From assembly GCF_900095205.1 (NCBI RefSeq), contig NZ_LT606951.1:434001-498000 (forward strand): 64,000 nt of DNA, given 5' to 3'. Source of the DNA: Polynucleobacter necessarius. GTDB lineage: Bacteria > Pseudomonadota > Gammaproteobacteria > Burkholderiales > Burkholderiaceae. This document shows positions 48,220-56,878 of the stretch, one piece after another. The first letter of the stretch is position 1. Each line of letters opens with the position of its first letter. The position numbers and the translations under genes were made by a program. The notes under the pieces are model-generated. The model made no database searches and was not told the origin of the DNA. It worked only from the letters and a program-made list of their open reading frames with translations.

Positions 48220-49170
48220 TTAATTAACTTTAAAGTTCTTTTCTTTGAAGTACTTTAGTGCGCCAGGATGGAAATCAACTGGGGTTGATTTTGCCTTTTG
48301 GTTTTCGAGGCTGACATTCATGTATTCCTGATGTGTGCGAACTAGATCGATCTTGTTATCAAACATGGTTTTTACAATCTTATAAGCTTGATCATCTGGC
48401 ATATTGGCATTAACAACCAATATATTGGCAACAGCAGCAACCTTATTATCCTTTGCCATGCCGCTATACATCGCTTTTGGAATGACGGCTGTGAAATATA
48501 AATTGCCATATTTCTTATTCATGATGGGCACCTCATCGGATGTATCCACCATGACAATTTTCATGCCTGGGCTGTTCGCTAAGTCGGTTACAGCTGCAGT
48601 CGGTAGGCCGCCCACCCAGAAAAATGCATCTATCTTACGATCTTTGACTGCATTCACTGATTCAGCTACGCTGAGTCGTTCACGCTTGACGTCCTTATCC
48701 TTATCTAGGTCTGCTGCCTCTAGCAAGCGAAATGCCATTACCTCCGTTGCGCTACCAGGTGCTCCAGTACTAACGCGTTTACCCTTTAAATCTTTCATGG
48801 TTTTGATACCAGTGGAATCGACTGTTACAACATGCATGAGGTTTGGATAAAGAACAACTAGAGTGCGTAAATCTACTTTTTTGCCAGTGAACTTGCCTTC
48901 GCCAACCTGAGCGTTTTTAGCGGCATCAGCCATTGAAAAGCCCACATAAGGCTTTCCTGTGCCAATGAGATTTAAGTTATCTACTGAGCCACCAGTTACT
49001 TCGGCTGTTGCAGATATACCGGGAACTTTGCTAGAGAGTACAGAGGCCAGTCCACCACCCATAGGGTAGTAAACACCACCAGTTCCGCCCGTAGCTATTG
49101 AGATATTTTGCGCGCTCACACCTCCACAAATAAGGCTCAGTGATAAGGCAATGACTTTCGGTAGTTTCAT
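48220..49170 (-). CDS. TAXI family TRAP solute-binding protein
   Basis: 316 residues. Signal peptide (VIALSLSLICGGVSAQ), then the TAXI start ISIATGGTGGVYYPMGGGLASVLS, and GKRVSTGAPGSATEVMAFRLLEAA, KIDAFFWVGGLPTAAVTDLA, MPDDQAYKIVKTMFDN. Periplasmic receptor for the TRAP permease downstream. Start supported by AGGAGACAAC. Ligand unknown; other TAXI systems import glutamate or C4/C5 acids. Intact, in contrast to the TAXI paralog at 23020. Confidence 0.92.
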   Translation of the reverse strand: MKLPKVIALSLSLICGGVSAQNISIATGGTGGVYYPMGGGLASVLSSKVPGISATAEVTGGSVDNLNLIGTGKPYVGFSMADAAKNAQVGEGKFTGKKVDLRTLVVLYPNLMHVVTVDSTGIKTMKDLKGKRVSTGAPGSATEVMAFRLLEAADLDKDKDVKRERLSVAESVNAVKDRKIDAFFWVGGLPTAAVTDLANSPGMKIVMVDTSDEVPIMNKKYGNLYFTAVIPKAMYSGMAKDNKVAAVANILVVNANMPDDQAYKIVKTMFDNKIDLVRTHQEYMNVSLENQKAKSTPVDFHPGALKYFKEKNFKVN

Positions 49171-49201
49171 TGTTGTCTCCTATTGACTATTTATTTTTAT
49201 A

Positions 49202-50129
49202 TTACAGGCCAGGCATGCTGAAGTTAATTGCCTGCAACTCGCTGAGCAGTTGAGCTTGTTGCTCAGCACTTAACTGCATAAGTGGTGGGCGAGCTCTGAG
49301 CCATTCTGGATCTTTGCTGTAATGTGCGACTGCTGTTTTCATGCCGGCAATCATTTGATATTTTGCAAAAACACTACGTACTTGATCTAAGCCTGCTTGA
49401 CGATCATCAGCATTGGATTCCCTCCAATGTGCAGCAAGATCAGCGATAGCCTTTGGGTTCACATTGGCAGTAGCTGAAATACAGCCCACACCGCCAGCAC
49501 GCAGGGCCGCGCATTAAGAATACTTCGCTACCTGCATAAACACGGAAACCTGCTGGCGCCAGTAATTTAATAACAGATTTGGTGCAGGACCAGTCGCCAG
49601 AGCTATCTTTCATCCCCACAACAGTCTTTGGATATTCTTTTGTTAAGCGCTCAAGTAATGACAGGCTTAAATTAATTTTAGTAACTGGTGGAATGTTATA
49701 GATGTAAATCTGTAGTGCAGCGCTGCCTACTTTTTGAATGACTTCAGAAAAATATGCAAATAAGCCATCATCAGAAACATCCTTGTAATAGAAAGGCGGC
49801 AACATGAGTGCGCCTGCACATTTGTGATTGACGGCATGACGAGTCATATTAACGGTTGCATCAATAGAGGTGGCGCCGGTGCCAGGCATCATGTGCTCTG
49901 GATTGAGTCCACCTTCAATTAACGCCGTTAAGGTATTCATTTTTTGTGGAGCAGACATAGAGTTTGCCTCAGAATTCGTATCAAAGATTGCTTGGCCAAT
50001 ACCGTTAACCTCTAACCATTGACATTGTTTTAAAAGTTTTGGAGCGTCTGGGCTGCCATCTGCCTTAAATGGTGTGAGTACAGGTGATAACACCGCAGGT
50101 AAGGTGGAAGGGTGCAGAGAAATCGTCAT
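49202..50129 (-). pseudogene. Broken DHDPS/NAL-family aldolase
   Basis: From 50129: VLSPVLTPFKADGSPD, FDTNSEANSMS, IYIYNIPPVTKI (catalytic Tyr) and VVGMKDSSGDW (Schiff-base Lys). After YAGSEVFLM near 49510 the frame is lost; GCISATANVNPKAIADL continues to 49202 in another frame. One frameshift. Related enzymes cleave or make 2-oxo acids, e.g. sugar-acid dehydratases/aldolases, which would fit the neighbouring enolase-type enzyme. Confidence 0.87.
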
Positions 50130-50141
50130 GCTGGCTCCGTT

Positions 50142-51073
50142 TTAGTTATTTACTTCTGATGGAAGTGGTTGTTGTTTAAAGAAGGCTTCTAAATTATCTA
50201 CAGCTAAGTTGGTCATAACTATCCGTGTTTCCGAGGTAGCATTGCCAATATAGGGTGTTAACAATACATTATCAAGATCTAAAAAGGCGGGGTTTAGATT
50301 GGGTTCGTTTTCAAAGACATCTAAACCTGCACCAGCAATTTTTTTATGTTGCAGTGCATCTAAAAGGGCGTTTTCATCTACAACGCTACCTCGTGCAATA
50401 TTGATGAGATAACCAGTGGGTCCTAATGCATCTAAAACTTCACTATTCACTAGTTTGTTGGTCTCCGGGGTTAGCTGGGCATGCTAAAATATGACATCAC
50501 ACGCCTTGGCTAAATTCTGAACATTTTGATGGTGGGTGTAGGGTAAGGATTTTTATGAGGTCCCGAATAGGCAATGTCTACCTTAAAGGGTTTTAAACGT
50601 CTTGCGAGATCTTGCCCGATACGGCCCCATACCTACGACGCCAACGCGTTTTCCTGCCAAGGTGGTTGTGAGCTCTTGAAGGGCGCCTTGACCAAGCGGT
50701 GCTTTTTACGTATTCCTGCGCCTCAGGGAGTTTTCGCAATAGGGCGAGCATCATGCCTATAGCGAGCTCGCATACGGCATCGTTTAGAACACCTGGAGTA
50801 TTACTAGCCTGAATGCCCTGTTCTTTTAGGTAAGCCAAAGGGAGATTGTCGTAGCCGACTCCACAAGTAGCGATCATCCGAACACTTGGGACTTGTCTAA
50901 CGAGCTCTTCTGGAAGTTTAAGGTTGGAGCGAATCAAAATTGCCTGAAAATTACCAGTCGGAGCTGGTTGCATGAATATCTAAATGGCGAGTAGGCATAA
51001 GGCGGCGATCAATCTCCGCCTGCATAATTTCAGGGAAATGGCCGACCTGTAACACCGAATTGACGGGGATCAT
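50142..51073 (-). pseudogene. Broken D-2-hydroxyacid dehydrogenase, copy 1
   Basis: From ATG 51073 (MIPVNSVLQVGHFPEIM) the frame closes near 50955; MQPAPTGNFQAILIRSNLKLPEELV, ATCGVGYDNLPL and NDAVCELAIGMMLALLR follow in another frame. Around 50590-50700 the Rossmann piece (AGKRVGVVGMGRIGQDLA) is in a third frame; GYLINIARGSVVDENALLDALQHKKIAGAGLDVFENEP runs to 50142. The catalytic Arg and Glu regions are readable. Three or more frameshifts. Confidence 0.85.
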
Positions 51074-51157
51074 GTCTCACTATCCTTTTTATTGGAATAA
51101 TGACCCCATTGTATGAGGATTTTTAAGAAAAAGTCCGTACCCCTTTAGGAGAAATTC

Positions 51158-52042
51158 ATGTTATTCACCCCAGCCGAAACGAAGGTGGTCATTGTTGGTG
51201 GCGGCACTATGGGTGCTGATGTTGCGGCTGTATGTGCTCGAGGGGGCTGTGCGGTACAGGTGGTCGAGCCAACTACAGAACGACGCGCGCTGTTGCCAGA
51301 TTATTTTGCCAATACGATGGCCGAACTCGGTTATGAGCACCGTGTTCATCTTCTCAGTGTTGCGGGCACGCTCGAAGAAGTAGATTGGTCTGACATTGAT
51401 TTGGTGATTGAGTGCGTTCCTGAGCGCTTAGATATCAAACGAGAGTTATTTGCGAAGTTGGAGAGGTATGCAAAACCTGAAGCAGTATTGGCTAGCAACA
51501 GTACCAGTTTCCCAATTAGTCAGATTGCAAGCGGCTTAAAAACAGCAGCCAGAATGATTGGTTTGCATTTCTTCATGCCCGCCCATTTAGTGCCTTGTGT
51601 AGAGGTCGTTTATGGTGAAAAGACTTCACCGATGGTTGGTGAAAGTCTTTCGCGTCTGATGACGGCATGTGGCATGGTGCCAGTTACCGTTAAAAAAGAT
51701 CTCCCTGGATTTCTGGCTAATCGCTTGCAGCACGCACTATCACGTGAGGCTTTTGCGATGGTGGATGCGGGCATATGCACGCCGGAAGATATTGATAAGG
51801 CGGTGCGCTTTGGTTTTGGTTTTCGGTATATAGCGGCCGGTCCAGCAATGCAACGTGATCATGCTGGCTTAGAAGTGCACGGCGCTGGCGGCGCAACTAT
51901 TTACCCTACATTAAATAATTCACCGACGATAGCGAAATGTCTAAGTGATCGAATCGCTAGCGGTAAATTTGGTATGAAAACTGGCGAAGGATTTTTTACT
52001 TGGACCGCTGAATCGATCAAAGCGGAACGCGAGCGCTACTAA
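51158..52042 (+). CDS. 3-hydroxyacyl-CoA dehydrogenase paralog B, slightly truncated
   Basis: 294 residues after AGGAG. VVIVGGGTMGADVAAVCARGG (NAD-binding), VIECVPERLDIKRELFAKLE, ASNSTSFPISQIA, GLHFFMPAHLVPCVEVVYGE (catalytic His region), KKDLPGFLANRLQHALSREAF, FGMKTGEGFFTWTAESIKAERERY, then TAA at 52040-52042. The same frame continues EALRAGLKIIQKDLPEIK to TAG at 52097-52099, so the stop removes only the last 19 residues. The catalytic domains are whole, so it may still work; it may also be an early pseudogene. Confidence 0.8.
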   Translation: MLFTPAETKVVIVGGGTMGADVAAVCARGGCAVQVVEPTTERRALLPDYFANTMAELGYEHRVHLLSVAGTLEEVDWSDIDLVIECVPERLDIKRELFAKLERYAKPEAVLASNSTSFPISQIASGLKTAARMIGLHFFMPAHLVPCVEVVYGEKTSPMVGESLSRLMTACGMVPVTVKKDLPGFLANRLQHALSREAFAMVDAGICTPEDIDKAVRFGFGFRYIAAGPAMQRDHAGLEVHGAGGATIYPTLNNSPTIAKCLSDRIASGKFGMKTGEGFFTWTAESIKAERERY

Positions 52043-52142
52043 GAAGCATTGCGTGCAGGGCTAAAAATTATTCAGAAAGATTTGCCGGAAATTAAATAGT
52101 GACAAAAGGGGTAAAGCGTTAACCCCTTAAAACAGACAAGAT

Positions 52143-53353
52143 TTAAGAAATATCTTTTAAATGCAATTTGCTAAGGTGTGGAGCAAGACGATGCGTAATC
52201 AATACGACGGCAATCGTCGCGATTCCGCCAAAGACAATAGACGGCACTAGACCCATTAAGCTAGTTGCAATGCCGGATTCAAGAGCGCCTAATTCATTCG
52301 ATGAGCCGATAAAGATGCCATTAATGGCGCTGATTCTGCCGCGCATATGATCTGGAGTCGTCAGTTGCATGATGCTGCCACGAATGACGACAGATACAGA
52401 ATCAAAACAACCGGATGCAAATAGAAAGAAAGCGCAGAGCCATAAATTACTAGAGATTCCAAAGACAATCATAGTCACGCCAAATCCAGCAACTGAGATG
52501 AGTAAATGTTTGCCTGAATCAGTCAGGATCGGGCGGCGAGCTAAATAAATGCCTGTAATCACAGCGCCCCTGCTGCAGGCGCGGCACGCAAAATGCCCAG
52601 AGTCTCAGGGCCAGCAGCATCAAGCACTTCTTTAACAAAGGCTGGAAGAATAGCTACTGCACCACCCAAAGAGAACGGCAAACATATCAAGCGCCATGAT
52701 CCCTAAAATTAGTTCATGTTTTTTGACGTAATGAAAGCCTTCTAAAAAACTTTTCAGAAAGTAATTTGGTAAGCCGCTACTTTTTTCTTGTACAGCAGTA
52801 ATGAAGGTGATTCCAAACCCACTGCGCCACATAAGGCAGCGAGTAGGTAGGTCCACTCTAGGCCTGCTAAGCCGATCATGAATCCGCCCAAGCCTTGGCC
52901 CCGCTACGACACAAATTTGAAAGGCAGATGAAGCATAGGTCGTATAACGGGGTAGCTGATCCCTTGGTATGATTTGTCCGAAAAGCGCTTGATAAGAGAG
53001 TCTCAATAAGGCACGACCAATGCCGATAAAGGCTACTGCGGTGAAGATCAGTGGTACCGGGGGAGAAAGCCAGTCTAGCGCAATCGCCGTCAAAAATAAG
53101 GCTACGGCAATATGAATGAGGCAGGCAATTGCAGCAATCCACTTGCGAGAATAGTGATCACAACTGCATGACCGGAATAAAGAGCAAGCGCAAAGTAGGG
53201 CACCAGTTCTGCAAGCCCAATCAACCCAAGAGAAACTACGCTATTGGTAATCTCATATAGATGTCAGCCTACCGCTACCATCGTAATTTGGTAGCTCAGC
53301 GTCGCGCCAATGCGATAGAGCAATAGGGTTCTAAAAGCTTTGCCAGGATTCAT
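52143..53353 (-). pseudogene. Broken MFS transporter, copy 2
   Basis: From ATG 53353: MNPGKAFRTLLLYRIGATLS...MVAVG, then TGA at 53266-53264 where the family has Trp (VAVGW-x-YE), then HLYEITNSVVSLGLIGLAELVP. Frames change near 53140, 52890, 52800 and 52640; FGQIIPRDQLPRYTTYASSAFQICVVAGP and IRGSIMQLTTPDHMRGRISAINGIFIGSSNELGALESG are typical of this MFS_3/enterobactin exporter-like group. Substrate unknown; heavily decayed. Confidence 0.85.
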
Positions 53354-53396
53354 GAATTCCATCCATTTTAGAGGAGAAGAGGATTATCCTTAAGGG

Positions 53397-54077
53397 ATGA
53401 AGAAGATTATTCGTGTCTGGGATTTGCCAATCCGTTTATTCCACTGGTTATTGGTGCTTTGCATTATTGGAAGTTTTATTAGCGTCAATATTGGTGGGAA
53501 TGCCATTCAGTGGCACGCCTATTTTGGCTACAGCGTTTTGACTTTATTGATCTTCAGAATCATCTGGGGCTTTGTCGGCTCTACACATGCGCGATTTACC
53601 TCTTTCTTTCCCAATCAAGAAGCAATTCTGAATTATCTCCGCGGTAAATCACCTCGTGTCCTTGGGCATAACCCATTGGGTGCGCTGTCGGTGTTTGCAT
53701 TGCTGTTTGCTTTATGCGTGCAAGTAACGACAGGTTTATTTGTGGATGACGAAATCGCTTTTCAGGGACCGCTAGCGAAATATGTGTCTGGCACGGTAGT
53801 CTCATTTTTATCGGAGATGCATGAAGGTAATCAAGTGGTGATCTACGTCCTCATTGCTATTCATATTGGAGCGATTTGGTATTACAAGAAATTCAAGGGC
53901 GAAAATCTAATCAAGCCGATGATCAGTGGCGATAAGGAAATCGCCTCAAGCGAGGAGGCCCAATACTTGCCTACTGATTTGAGTCGTGACTCCAAGGATG
54001 GAGTGCTGCAGCGTAGTTTTGCTCTGCTACTCTTAAGTGTGATTGCGGTGACCGTGGGTTACTTTAGCAGTAAGTAA
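53397..54077 (+). CDS. Cytochrome b561-type (Ni,Fe-hydrogenase b-like) protein
   Basis: 226 residues, four core helices plus a C-terminal helix. VWDLPIRLFHWLLVLCII and QWHAYFGYSVLTLLIFRIIWGFVG carry the heme histidines; SFLSEMHEGNQVVIYVLIAIHIGAIWYY closes the site. Such proteins link the quinone pool with periplasmic cytochrome c. The cytochrome c' gene lies 17 bases away on the other strand, a common pairing. Intact. Confidence 0.88.
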   Translation: MKKIIRVWDLPIRLFHWLLVLCIIGSFISVNIGGNAIQWHAYFGYSVLTLLIFRIIWGFVGSTHARFTSFFPNQEAILNYLRGKSPRVLGHNPLGALSVFALLFALCVQVTTGLFVDDEIAFQGPLAKYVSGTVVSFLSEMHEGNQVVIYVLIAIHIGAIWYYKKFKGENLIKPMISGDKEIASSEEAQYLPTDLSRDSKDGVLQRSFALLLLSVIAVTVGYFSSK

Positions 54078-54093
54078 GCACAGACAATATAAA

Positions 54094-54546
54094 TTACTTC
54101 TTCTTGAAGTCGTCATGGCAGCCTTTACAGGTTGCGCCTGCTGCGCCAAAAGCTTTCTTAATATTCTCGAGATCACCAGACTGTGCTGCGGTATTGAGAT
54201 TGGCTACAGCTAATTGCATCTTGTCAGCAGCGGCTTTGAACTTAGCGTTATCGGACCAAGTGTCTGCCTGAGCTTTGCCACCTTTGGTGCCAGGACCAAA
54301 AGCTTGCCAAGGCAATGTGGAAATCATGGCAACGACAGCGGCATTTTTGGCAACCTCATCTTTATTGTAAGGTGCTTCGCCTTTGACAACGGCGCCAATT
54401 TTTCCAAATGAGTTAGCCATTACAGTAAAAGCACTTTGACGATATTTAATTGCATCTTCCGGTTTTTGAAATTGTGCAAATGCAACGCCTGTACCTATCG
54501 CCAAAACGGATGCGGTAGTTGCAAGGATTAATTTTTGTAGTTTCAT
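54094..54546 (-). CDS. Cytochrome c' (c556 type)
   Basis: 150 residues: signal peptide (LILATTASVLAIGTGVAFA), four-helix bundle (FQKPEDAIKYRQSAFTVMANSFGKIG) and the C-terminal heme site CKGCH. Periplasmic, binds heme covalently through Ccm, may bind NO or act with the convergent cytochrome b. Start has GGAGAACC upstream. Intact. Confidence 0.92.
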   Translation of the reverse strand: MKLQKLILATTASVLAIGTGVAFAQFQKPEDAIKYRQSAFTVMANSFGKIGAVVKGEAPYNKDEVAKNAAVVAMISTLPWQAFGPGTKGGKAQADTWSDNAKFKAAADKMQLAVANLNTAAQSGDLENIKKAFGAAGATCKGCHDDFKKK

Positions 54547-54610
54547 GATGGTTCTCCGTTAATCAGGTGTGCTGAGTTGATTCAGCATATCCCAGATTCG
54601 TTATTTTTGG

Positions 54611-55273
54611 TTAAAAAATCATTCTCAGGGGGGTAGTCAATAATAGGATGAGCCATTCAAAGAAGCTCATTAGAGGCGTCATCCAGAGGCTGCCAATTAT
54701 TCCGGTAAATACCAGGCCAAGGACGATGAAGAATCCCCATGGCTCGAGTCGTCCAAGCGCTATTGATTGACGAGCTGGCAACAAGCTTGAAAGAACTCGG
54801 CCGCCATCTAATGGAGGAAGTGGAAAGAGGTTGAATACCAATAAACCCAGATTCCAGGTAATTCCTGCTTGAGACATCGAGATTAAAAACTTCTCATTCA
54901 CTCCCAGACCCACAAGCACGATTAAGAGGATGAGCCAGATTAAGGCCTGGACGAAGTTAGAACCCGGACCCGCTAAGGCGACCCAAATGGAGTCAATCCT
55001 AGGGTTTCTGAGGCGTTCAAAATTCACCGGTACTGGCTTGGCATATCCCACTAAAAAAGGGGACCCAGTGAGCAATAAGACTAGAGGAATCAAGATTGTT
55101 CCCACGGGATCGATGTGTTTGGCAGGGTTTAGGCTGACCCGACCGAGCATATAGGCGGTGTTATCCCCAGATTTGCGGGCCGCATATCCATGGGCTGCTT
55201 CGTGGATGGTGATGGCAAAAATCAAGGGAATCGCATTAATGGCGACGGCTTGGATAGAATAGTCAGCAATCAT
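54611..55273 (-). CDS. Site-2 protease family (M50) membrane protein
   Basis: 220 residues from ATG 55273. Zinc motif HEAAH in AITIHEAAHGYAARKSGD and the third ligand in NLFPLPPLDGGRVL; about six helices. YwhC/Rip-like proteins of this size are conserved but without known substrate here. A TTG at 55300 is possible but would overlap the ribosome binding site of the divergent small gene. Intact. Confidence 0.88.
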   Translation of the reverse strand: MIADYSIQAVAINAIPLIFAITIHEAAHGYAARKSGDNTAYMLGRVSLNPAKHIDPVGTILIPLVLLLTGSPFLVGYAKPVPVNFERLRNPRIDSIWVALAGPGSNFVQALIWLILLIVLVGLGVNEKFLISMSQAGITWNLGLLVFNLFPLPPLDGGRVLSSLLPARQSIALGRLEPWGFFIVLGLVFTGIIGSLWMTPLMSFFEWLILLLTTPLRMIF

Positions 55274-55301
55274 GGCAATATGATATCCATAGGAGCTCAA
55301 A

Positions 55302-55472
55302 GTGACAGACGAAAAGAAACCCGATTCAAAAACTCCAGTAAAAGCGGTAGTAGCGAAGCCGCCAGCACGTCCACCCGTCCCAAAAGGGCCTTCTGGCCCA
55401 GCAGGAAGGCCTCAGGCAGGCTTTGGCGAGGGAAAAGGCATGATCCGTAAGGGCCGGGGTCGCGGGCGATAG
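55302..55472 (+). CDS. Small basic Pro/Gly/Arg-rich protein
   Basis: 56 residues from GTG 55302, preceded by AGGAG at ideal distance (55291-55295). Composition is extreme: MTDEKKPDSKTPVKAVVAKP, then PPARPPVPKGPSGPAGRP and a tail GKGMIRKGRGRGR. No membrane segment, probably disordered; the Arg-Gly end suggests nucleic acid contact, which is inference. Family not known to me. Divergent from the M50 protease with 28 bases between start codons. Confidence 0.6.
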   Translation: MTDEKKPDSKTPVKAVVAKPPARPPVPKGPSGPAGRPQAGFGEGKGMIRKGRGRGR

Positions 55473-55516
55473 TGGATAATTATACTATTGATTAATGTGT
55501 TTACAGAGGATTTAGC

Positions 55517-55654
55517 ATGAACGAATGGCATAACGAATCTAAAGAAGAGATCAACAAAAAGATCATTACGTTGATTGTGATGTTAGCAGCCGCTACTAGC
55601 TTGGCTATTTTGTTTGCATTGGTTGCGGCACATACAGGTTACGTATTCGGTTAA
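55517..55654 (+). CDS. Small one-helix membrane protein
   Basis: 45 residues from ATG 55517 with AGAGGA in front: a charged start (MNEWHNESKEEINKKI) and one helix (ITLIVMLAAATSLAILFALVAAHTGYVFG). Function unknown; likely cotranscribed with the basic gene before it (44 bases). The clear charge-then-helix layout and good ribosome binding site support a true gene. Confidence 0.6.
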   Translation: MNEWHNESKEEINKKIITLIVMLAAATSLAILFALVAAHTGYVFG

Positions 55655-55663
55655 TCGGTATTA

Positions 55664-56449
55664 ATGACTAGCCACGCCAACCTGCAGTATTCGCTGGCCA
55701 TGGCAGTCCGATGTATGCCATAGAGCCCAACCGCTACACTGAGGCTTGGGGGGTCGGCTCTCGGAAAATCATTAAAGCGTCCTGACGCTATCTTGGTGAT
55801 TTCTGCGCATTGGGTAACTCGAGGAACTTGGGTTACTGCAATGGCAAAACCAAAAACTATTCACGATTTTGGTGGTTTCCCCCAGGCCTTATTTGATATT
55901 TAATATCCAGCGCCAGGAAGTCCTGCTTTGGCTGATCGCGTTTAAGAGTTGTTGAGGCGCGTTCCCGTGGTGCTCGAAGAAAATGAATGGGGCATTGATC
56001 ATGGCGCTTGGTCGGTTCTGAAGTATATGTATCCCAATGCTGATGTACCTGTAGTGCAATTAAGTTTGGATGGATCAATGTCTGCTCGTGAACACTACGA
56101 GTTAGCTAAACAACTTCGTCCTTTGCGAGATGAAAATATTTTGATTCTTTCTAGTGGCAATATTGTTCATAACTTGCGTACTATTCATTGGCAAGATGGC
56201 GCAGAGCCATATCCTTAGGCAAAAGACTTCAATGAGTTTTTTGCTTCTGAAATCCATGTAAATCATCATGATCTTGTAATTGATTGGGAGCGCTATGGTG
56301 ACGCCGCCTATCTTTCGATACCAACTGCAGAACACTACTGGCCTGCTTTATATACCCTAGCTTTACAGCAAGAGGGGGAACATGCCAAAATTTTTGTCGA
56401 TGGAATTGAGATGAGTTCAATTAGCATGCTGGGTTTTTCCATTCAATAA
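55664..56449 (+). pseudogene. Broken LigB-type extradiol dioxygenase (YgiD/DODA family)
   Basis: ATG 55664 starts MTSHANL, but GHGSPMYAIEPNRYTEAWG is in another frame. Later pieces in order: ILVISAHWVTRGTWVTAM, IHDFGGFPQALFDI, TAA (55901-55903), YPAPGSPALADRV, TAA (55943-55945), ELLRRVPVVLEENEWGIDHGAWSVLKYMYP, ILSSGNIVHNLRTIHWQDGAEPYP, TAG (56216-56218), AKDFNEFF...EHYWPALYTLAL. E. coli YgiD has Trp after PYP, so the TAG fits TGG to TAG. At least three stops and two or more frameshifts. Confidence 0.87.
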
Positions 56450-56459
56450 AGAGCAGACT

Positions 56460-56834
56460 ATGTGGGTATCTATCTTTGCTATTTTCTTTGGCGCAGGCTT
56501 GGGCGCCTTGCTGAGAGCTGGATTTAATTTTTTAACTGTCGGTATCGCTTCAGTTGTCCCAATGGGAACCTTTTTAGTGGGTGGCTATCTGATTGGAATC
56601 GCAATTGCCTTCTTTAGTAACAATCCCAACTTCTCTCCCGAGTGGAGGCTCTTTGTCATCACAGGTTTTCTCGGAGGCTTAACCACCTTCTCAAGTTTCT
56701 CTGCTGAAGTAGTAAACCTAATACAAAAGGGGGGGGAGCTTACTTGGGCCTTAGGTACAGCGTTGTTGCACCTCATCGGCTCACTTGCGCTCACTTTCTT
56801 GGGTATTCTGACTTACTACCAAGCGCTCAAATAA
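56460..56834 (+). CDS. crcB: Fluoride channel CrcB (Fluc) with a three-residue gap in helix 2
   Basis: 124 residues, four helices. [15 protein letters not shown] starts the fold and [43 protein letters not shown] holds the polar Phe-box track. Dimeric CrcB lets fluoride leave the cytoplasm. In helix 2 it reads [14 protein letters not shown], where E. coli CrcB has IPLGTLAANLIGAFIIG. Three residues including the near-invariant pore Asn are missing, consistent with a nine-base in-frame deletion. The frame is intact but channel function is doubtful. Confidence 0.85.
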   Translation: MWVSIFAIFFGAGLGALLRAGFNFLTVGIASVVPMGTFLVGGYLIGIAIAFFSNNPNFSPEWRLFVITGFLGGLTTFSSFSAEVVNLIQKGGELTWALGTALLHLIGSLALTFLGILTYYQALK

Positions 56835-56835
56835 A

Positions 56836-56858
56836 ATTAGGGGCTCTAAGCCCCTAAT
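56836..56858. terminator. Hairpin between crcB and a convergent Bug remnant
   Basis: ATTAGGGGCT-CTA-AGCCCCTAAT, a 10-bp perfect stem with a three-base loop; no T run on the plus strand. Confidence 0.65.
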
Positions 56859-56878
56859 GTCATTCTGTATCTATTTCT

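Noticed and set aside
1739..56858. Repeated hairpins as a CRISPR array or dispersed repeat family
   Set aside because: The hairpins have different sequences, sit singly between genes and look like ordinary terminators; no regularly spaced repeats were found.
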